A stretch of 64,000 bases of DNA from Ostrinia nubilalis. Lineage: Eukaryota; Arthropoda; Insecta; Lepidoptera; Crambidae. Positions 59,732 through 64,000 of this stretch are shown piece after piece (the first letter of the stretch is position 1; every line of letters begins with the position of its first letter). The notes under the pieces are model-generated. The model did no database searches, had not been told where the DNA came from, and saw only the letters and a program-made list of their open reading frames with translations. Made by a program: the position numbers and the translations under genes. Location of the stretch: positions 3,730,001 through 3,794,000 of the forward strand of contig NC_087095.1 in NCBI RefSeq assembly GCF_963855985.1. The letters run 5' to 3'.

Positions 59732-59821
59732 AAAGGCCAATTTCAGGAGCTTTGTCATATATTGAAACAGGAAACCTCTTTGCGGGGAAATACAATAATT
59801 TCTCTGGAATCCAAGGTTTAA
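59724..59821 (+). pseudogene. Harbinger-like transposase remnant, right part
   Basis: Past the insertion the frame reads KGQFQELCHILKQET and then GNTIISLESKV before a stop at 59819-59821. This continues the YRL motif on the left side, as in insect Harbinger transposases. The catalytic DDE domain is absent. A Helitron-like start follows within a few bases and probably removed the rest. Confidence 0.65.
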
Positions 59822-59824
59822 TAT

Positions 59825-60100
59825 CTTACATAATATTATTTAAATGCGAAAGTGTGTGTGAATGTATGTTTATGCGAGTATAAAGATAAAGATACATTTA
59901 TTTGTTCAAACATGTGTAGGTACCTACATAAGGTGTTAAGTCAGCATTTAAAATGGTATCAACATGTCTTACCTTTGCGGTGTACAAATTAAAATTAAAT
60001 TAAAAGAGTATTATGAATGTTACTCTTTCACGCAAAAACTACTGAAGGGATTTTGTTGAAACTTTATAGTATTATTGTATAAACGTCATAATAACATCCT
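59825..60100 (+). mobile_element. Broken Helitron-like element with LINE tail insert
   Basis: TACATAATATTATTTAAATG at 59827 (5' type) and TGTTACTCTTTCACGCAAAA at about 60018 (internal type) belong to one Helitron-like layout. They are separated by TAAAGATAAAGATACATTTA and more, which resembles a LINE 3' end. Confidence 0.5.
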
Positions 60101-60296
60101 ACTAATATTATAAATGCGAAAGTTTGGATGTCTGGATGTCTGTATGGATGTTTGAGTTTGTTACTCTTTCACGCAAAAACTACTGAACGGATTTTAATGA
60201 AACCATACAGTATTATTTTTTATAACACAGAATAACATTATAGGCTATAGGGGTAAAACAGGATCCACGCATACAAAGTCGCGGGCGGCCGCTAGT
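60101..60296 (+). mobile_element. Helitron-like non-autonomous element
   Basis: The element starts ACTAATATTATAAATGCGAA and contains TTTCACGCAAAAACTACTGA. It ends AAGTCGCGGGCGGCCGCTAGT with CTAGT at 60292-60296. Its internal region links the 19176-type 5' part with the 3438-type 3' end. Confidence 0.8.
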
Positions 60297-60499
60297 GCCC
60301 AATATATTGTTTGGATAAATTATCTATCAAATTATTATCTTCTTAGTTTCTTCTCCCTTTTCTTTATTTTAAGAAATGCTGTCAAAATATCTGATTACTT
60401 AACTAAAACTAAAACTTGTAATATTGTTTAAGATGAGCTGCCTGCAGGATCTGTTGCAACAGCCACTTTTCTGGAGCATTTTAACAATTTATTTGATTT

Positions 60500-60770
60500 A
60501 CTTAATGAACCCGAAACCGAAACTTTCGGTTATCCGAAACCGTAACCGATTTAAAAGTTTCGGATGTAGGCAGTTTTAATTGTTTTTGTATAGCATTATA
60601 TGTAAAGGCAAAACAGTCTGATTTACCTTTATAATGCCATCTAGTATAAATTTATATTATTTATTCGATGTAAAGTGTGCGGCCATGAATGAACCGAAAA
60701 AAATATCCGTAACCGAAACCGGTATAATATTATTCCTATATCCGTAACCGTATCCATAACCGAAACTACA
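60500..60770. repeat. CCGAAAC/CCGTAAC-rich degenerate repeat
   Basis: Blocks such as CCGAAACCGAAACTTTCGGT and TATCCGTAACCGTATCCATA occur at 60508-60560 and 60690-60770 and continue at 61543-61580. The LINE fragment at 60771-61542 inserted into this sequence. Confidence 0.6.
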
Positions 60771-61542
60771 GCAGAAGGTGCATTCCAGAAACGGCCTCTT
60801 GCGCCGACTGGTTTCCACTAAATGGGGAGCCTCGCCCGCTGTTCTGCGGTGCACTGGTTTGGCGCTTTCCTTTTCAGCAGGTGAATATGCGAGCCCCGTA
60901 TGGAGCCGCTCAGCCCATGCCAAGCTAGTAGATACAGCACTGAATGAAACCTGCCGGTTGATTACTGGTTGCCTAAAACCGACACCGGTACAAATGCTGT
61001 ATCCGCTGGCTGGAATAGCGCCCCCAGAGATCCGCAGAGCCGTCGCGGCCTCCTCCGAGAAATCGGCCATGCTGAGTGACACACGGCACCCACTTTTCAA
61101 TTACGACCCTGTGCCTCAAAGGCTAAAAAGCCGAAGCAATTTCGTAAAAAGTGTGTCCCCTCTCCTTCATGACGATCGGTCAAAAGAGAGATGCAGGTTA
61201 TGGCGCGAGAGAGCTGATCTCCCCTGCCCTTTTGTCCCTATGTCTGAGAGTCCTCCACCTGGACATGAGCTCCCCTGGCTTACCTGGAAGTCTTTAAATA
61301 GACTTCGGACGCAGGTTGGCCGTAGTAAGGACAATCTGGCCAGGTGGGGATTCTTGGATGGCTTGAACATGGAGTGCAGGTGCGGTTTTGTTCCCCAGTC
61401 GATGAGGCACCTGATGTCATGCCCGTAGTGCCCAAGCAACTGCACTCAGGAGGATTTGATGAGTGCTACTGACAACGCCACTCTTGTGGCGGAGTTTTGG
61501 GCTGACACTGTGTAGGTTTGTTGTCGACACGAAAAGAAGAAG
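60771..61542 (+). mobile_element. 5'-truncated LINE insertion with 12-bp target duplication
   Basis: ACCGAAACTACA at 60759-60770 is repeated exactly at 61543-61554. Between them lie the C-terminal reverse-transcriptase coding region and a short 3' UTR ending CGACACGAAAAGAAGAAG. A variable-length target duplication with 5' truncation is the hallmark of target-primed reverse transcription. Confidence 0.85.
60772..61515 (+). pseudogene. Non-LTR reverse transcriptase, C-terminal part
   Basis: The frame is open from the insertion boundary at 60772. It shows RRLVSTKWGAS, a SAGEYASPVWSRSAHAKL block and ETCRLITGCLKPTPVQMLY, which is the post-thumb region of CR1/Jockey-like LINE proteins. It ends with a CRCG...H...CP cysteine/histidine motif. 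A TAG at 61426-61428 interrupts it once. The same frame then continues for about 28 codons (CPSNCTQEDLMS...) to TAG at 61513-61515. The finger and palm domains with the catalytic YxDD and the endonuclease are missing because of the 5' truncation. One stop suggests a fairly recent insertion. The minus-strand frame at 60657-61100 is a shadow. Confidence 0.85.
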
Positions 61543-62019
61543 ACCGAAACTACATAATATCCATAACAGCCCTAAGTAACTCAGTCCACACGCACATGGC
61601 TCAAGGGTATAGGTATTTACAGCTTAATTACTATCCATTCGCTTTAAGTTTGCCGCTGGCGATATGACGTCACTCGAAGGGAAACGTCTATAACTACACT
61701 CGCGAGCAAAAGTATGGAATCACTTACATGAAGTTGTTTCCACGCGAACTTGTGTACTAACGAATTTGTTAGTAACAAAAAAAGTGGCACCATTTTAAAG
61801 ATTAAACTTTTATCTTTAAATTGATACCAAATTCATTTAAATCACACCAGTATTTAAAAAGATATCCCGGCTGATGTGAAGAAGTAACGAAAAAGACATG
61901 TATGAACTGTTTGATACGTCGCGAGTTGCGGCCTATTTACCCCCTATAAAAGCACGCGTTTTCGGATTTTTGCTTTCACACGTTGATTCATACACATCTC
62001 CGCTTCTTTTGACACTTTA

Positions 62020-62433
62020 CCTGGGATTCTACACCTTCAGAAACAGCACAAATCGTTGCACTATTGCAAGAAGGGCTCAGCCAGCGAGCTGTCGCACGTC
62101 AGCGCCACATAAGCCAGTCCTGGGTTTCGAAAGTTTTAAGACGCTTTCGGGAGACTGGTGGCTTTATCCCGAGACCAAGTTCTGAACAGCGCCGGCGCAC
62201 ATCGCAGAGGGAAGACCGTTTTTTCATGTCAACCTCTCTATGAAATCGTCATTTGACTGGAATCGACGTCCAGTAAGAGCTCAGAAATGTTCGTAGGATA
62301 GCTGTTAGCGAGTAGACAGTTTGTCTAAGACATAAACAATAGAATTTAACTCCAAAAAGGCCTGCCACAGGCTCGAAACTGACGGCAGGTCACCGATAAG
62401 CACGCTTTCAATTTGCTCGTACACATCTCGATG
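62020..62433 (+). pseudogene. Tc1-like transposase N-terminus, left arm
   Basis: In one frame the left arm reads IVALLQEGLSQRAVARQ and SQSWVSKVLRRFRETGG, the paired-like helix-turn-helix DNA-binding domain. QREDRFFMSTSL and NRHLTGIDVQ follow, the second HTH region of Tc1-family transposases. At least five stops interrupt it (for example the TGA after MSTSL and a TAG where the right arm keeps Trp). Residues before the HTH are unclear. The catalytic DDE/D domain is absent from this arm. Confidence 0.8.
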
Positions 62434-63010
62434 TTAAGTCGAGCAAGCCACCTCCATAAGCCACTGTTTCAGCGAACCAGCACTGCACAAATCGCTCCTC
62501 AAGCCGCCTATAAACCCGACCTCTTCGACTGCTGCCCTGCAAACACAGTTTGCATTCATCGGAGAACAGAACTCGCCTCCATTACTCGCCTTCCCATCGA
62601 GATGTGTACGAGCAAATTGAAAGGGTGCTTATCGGTGACCTGCCGTCAGTTTCGAGCCTGTGGCAGGCCTTTTTGGAGTCAAATTCTATTGCTTATATCT
62701 TAGACGAACTGTCCACTCGCTAACAGCTATCTTACGAACATTTCTGAGCTCTTGATGGACATCGATTCCAGTCAAATGACGATTTCATAGAGAGGTTGAC
62801 ATGAAAAAACGGTCTTCCCTCTGCGATGTGCACCGGCGCTGTTCAGAACTTGGTCTCGGGATAAAGCCACTAGTCTCCCGAAAGCGTCTTGAAACTTTCG
62901 AAACCCAGGACTGGCTTATGTGGCGCTGACGTGTGACAGCTCGCTGGCTGAGCCCTTCTTGCAATATTGCAACGATTTGTGCTGCTTCTGAAGGTGTAGA
63001 ATCCCAGGTA
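62434..63010 (-). pseudogene. Tc1-like transposase N-terminus, right arm and centre
   Basis: Read leftwards, the right arm repeats the HTH region, with a Trp codon retained where the left arm has TAG. It runs into the 161-bp centre, where the frame gives VLFSDECKLCLQGSS and then VYRRLEERFVQ. This matches the FSDE block holding one catalytic acidic residue of the Tc1 transposase. Coding similarity stops where the left arm begins, so the C-terminal third with the last catalytic residue is missing. It is non-functional. Confidence 0.8.
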
Positions 63011-63333
63011 AGGTGTCAAAAGAAGCGGAGATGTGTATGAATCAACGTGTGAAAGCAAAAATCTAAAAACGCGTGCTTTTATAGGGGCTAAATAAGCCGC
63101 AACTCGCGACGTATCAAACAGTTCATACATGTCTTTTTCATTACTTCTTCACATCAGCCGGGATATCTTTTTAAATACTGGTGTGATTTAAATGAATTTG
63201 GTATCAATTTAAAGATAAAAGTTTAATCTTTAAAATGGTGCCACTTTTTTTGTTACTAACAAATTCGTTAGTACACAAGTTCGCGTGGAAACAACTTCAT
63301 GTAAGTGATTCCATACTTTTGCTCGCGAGTGTA

Positions 63334-64000
63334 TAACAAACTATATTTAGAATGTTTTTTATTTATTAATATTGATAAGAATTGTGTATTTGCATAAAAT
63401 AAGACACATTAATTGCGTTTAATCACTAACCGATTGCCTTGAATCGCGGTTGGGGGAGGGGACGCGCGTTTAGTTATGGAGTAGTGTCGATGGGAATGAA
63501 GATGTATGGTCCTTATAAATAACCCATTACCCAGGACACTACTGGCTTGGTAGTGTAGAAGGGAAAAAATATTCCCCACGACACTACTGGTAGTGTGGTT
63601 TGTTGGTGCGGTCGGTCAGAAGGGCGGCAAACTTAGCGCGAACGGGTAGTATGTGAGCCATTCCACACGTGTACATAGGTACGAGTAGTACCTATGGCGT
63701 GCTATGCTAATAATAATTATTATTGTCTTTGCAACACGTCTAGCATAAATATGTAGGGTATACCTACTAGGTAAAAATAGGTAATTTATTGTAGGGCTTT
63801 TGTTCACACGGAAAAAATGACAAAGTTTTTAGTTACTTATCAAATAGGTAGTAGTAACATATATGTAGAAAACAGGAACTTAGATGCCAACGAAAGAAAA
63901 TAGGCTATCAAATGTTGTTTTGGGGACTTACCTTTATAAAAATATCACATTTAAAAATTCATACCATTTGTTGTTATTTAAAAAACAATGTCAATTTTGA
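63334..64000. other. No supported gene; short repeats
   Basis: GACACTACTGG occurs near 63535 and 63580, and related GGTAGTGT occurs between, giving a short imperfect repeat cluster (63530-63600). The minus-strand frame at 63616-63807 is unrecognised. Confidence 0.4.

Larger units (their letters stand above)
61695..63333. mobile_element. Tc1-type foldback element with 739-bp arms
   Basis: The left arm 61695-62433 and right arm 62595-63333 are reverse complements of exactly equal length, around a 161-bp unique centre. The outer ends TACACTCGCGAGCAAAAGTA and TACTTTTGCTCGCGAGTGTA have TA at the boundary, as expected for Tc1/mariner. I counted roughly two dozen substitutions by eye, many of them transitions. 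Each arm encodes the same N-terminal part of a Tc1-like transposase. The centre holds only one further piece, on the minus strand. Confidence 0.9.

Noticed and set aside
60657..61100. 147-residue minus-strand protein
   Set aside because: It is the antisense shadow of the reverse-transcriptase frame at 60772-61515.
61898..63130. Two near-identical proteins in opposite orientation (61898-62185 and 62870-63130)
   Set aside because: They are out-of-frame readings of the two Tc1 foldback arms. The transposase frame is a different phase.

Overview
The window is AT-rich, repeat-dense eukaryotic DNA that looks lepidopteran (moth or butterfly). The main clues are many Helitron-like sequences that open near ACTAATATTATAAATGCGAA and end in a GC hairpin plus CTAGT, 3' ends of RTE-type LINEs bearing (CAT)n plus a TCAGCCATAGGACG motif, tRNA-headed SINEs, and frequent TAGGTACCTAC palindromes. 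I found no intact host protein-coding gene, no rRNA and no free-standing tRNA gene. The region is best read as intergenic or intronic sequence built from mobile elements inserted into one another. Nearly all short open frames are chance frames or transposon debris.

Layout. 0-6.4 kb: SINEs, a 180-bp MITE flanked by CWG, a 517-bp dispersed repeat, and Helitron-like elements in both orientations. 6.4-10.8 kb: two head-to-tail copies of a roughly 2.1-kb terminal-inverted-repeat (TIR) element whose boundaries reuse the same TIR motif. 11-34 kb: mostly unique AT-rich sequence with scattered LINE, SINE, MITE and Helitron fragments, a GC-rich coding-like island at 17.5 kb, and a paired non-repetitive motif near 27-28 kb. 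34.2-36.2 kb: a hAT-type element with a perfect 8-bp target duplication, carrying a TA-flanked element and a foldback element inside it. 36-54 kb: more MITEs, including a 118-bp Tourist-like family with six copies in this window, a GC-rich MITE, a minisatellite, and a 1.1-kb foldback element at 48.3-49.4 kb. 55.7-58.2 kb: a long Helitron-like region. 58.4-59.8 kb: a Harbinger-like transposase remnant split by a 989-bp element with a perfect 8-bp target duplication. 60.8-61.5 kb: a 5'-truncated LINE reverse-transcriptase insertion with a 12-bp target duplication. 61.7-63.3 kb: a head-to-head Tc1-type foldback element with two 739-bp arms.

Nothing here forms a pathway or operon. What the features share is transposition history: target duplications, nesting order and arm symmetry allow relative ages to be read. 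The most notable structures are the Tc1 foldback (a potential long hairpin RNA), the tandem 2.1-kb element with a differentially preserved splice-donor-like site, the nested hAT composite, and the split Harbinger gene. All calls come from reading the sequence by eye. No database search was run, and family names are by motif and target-site type.
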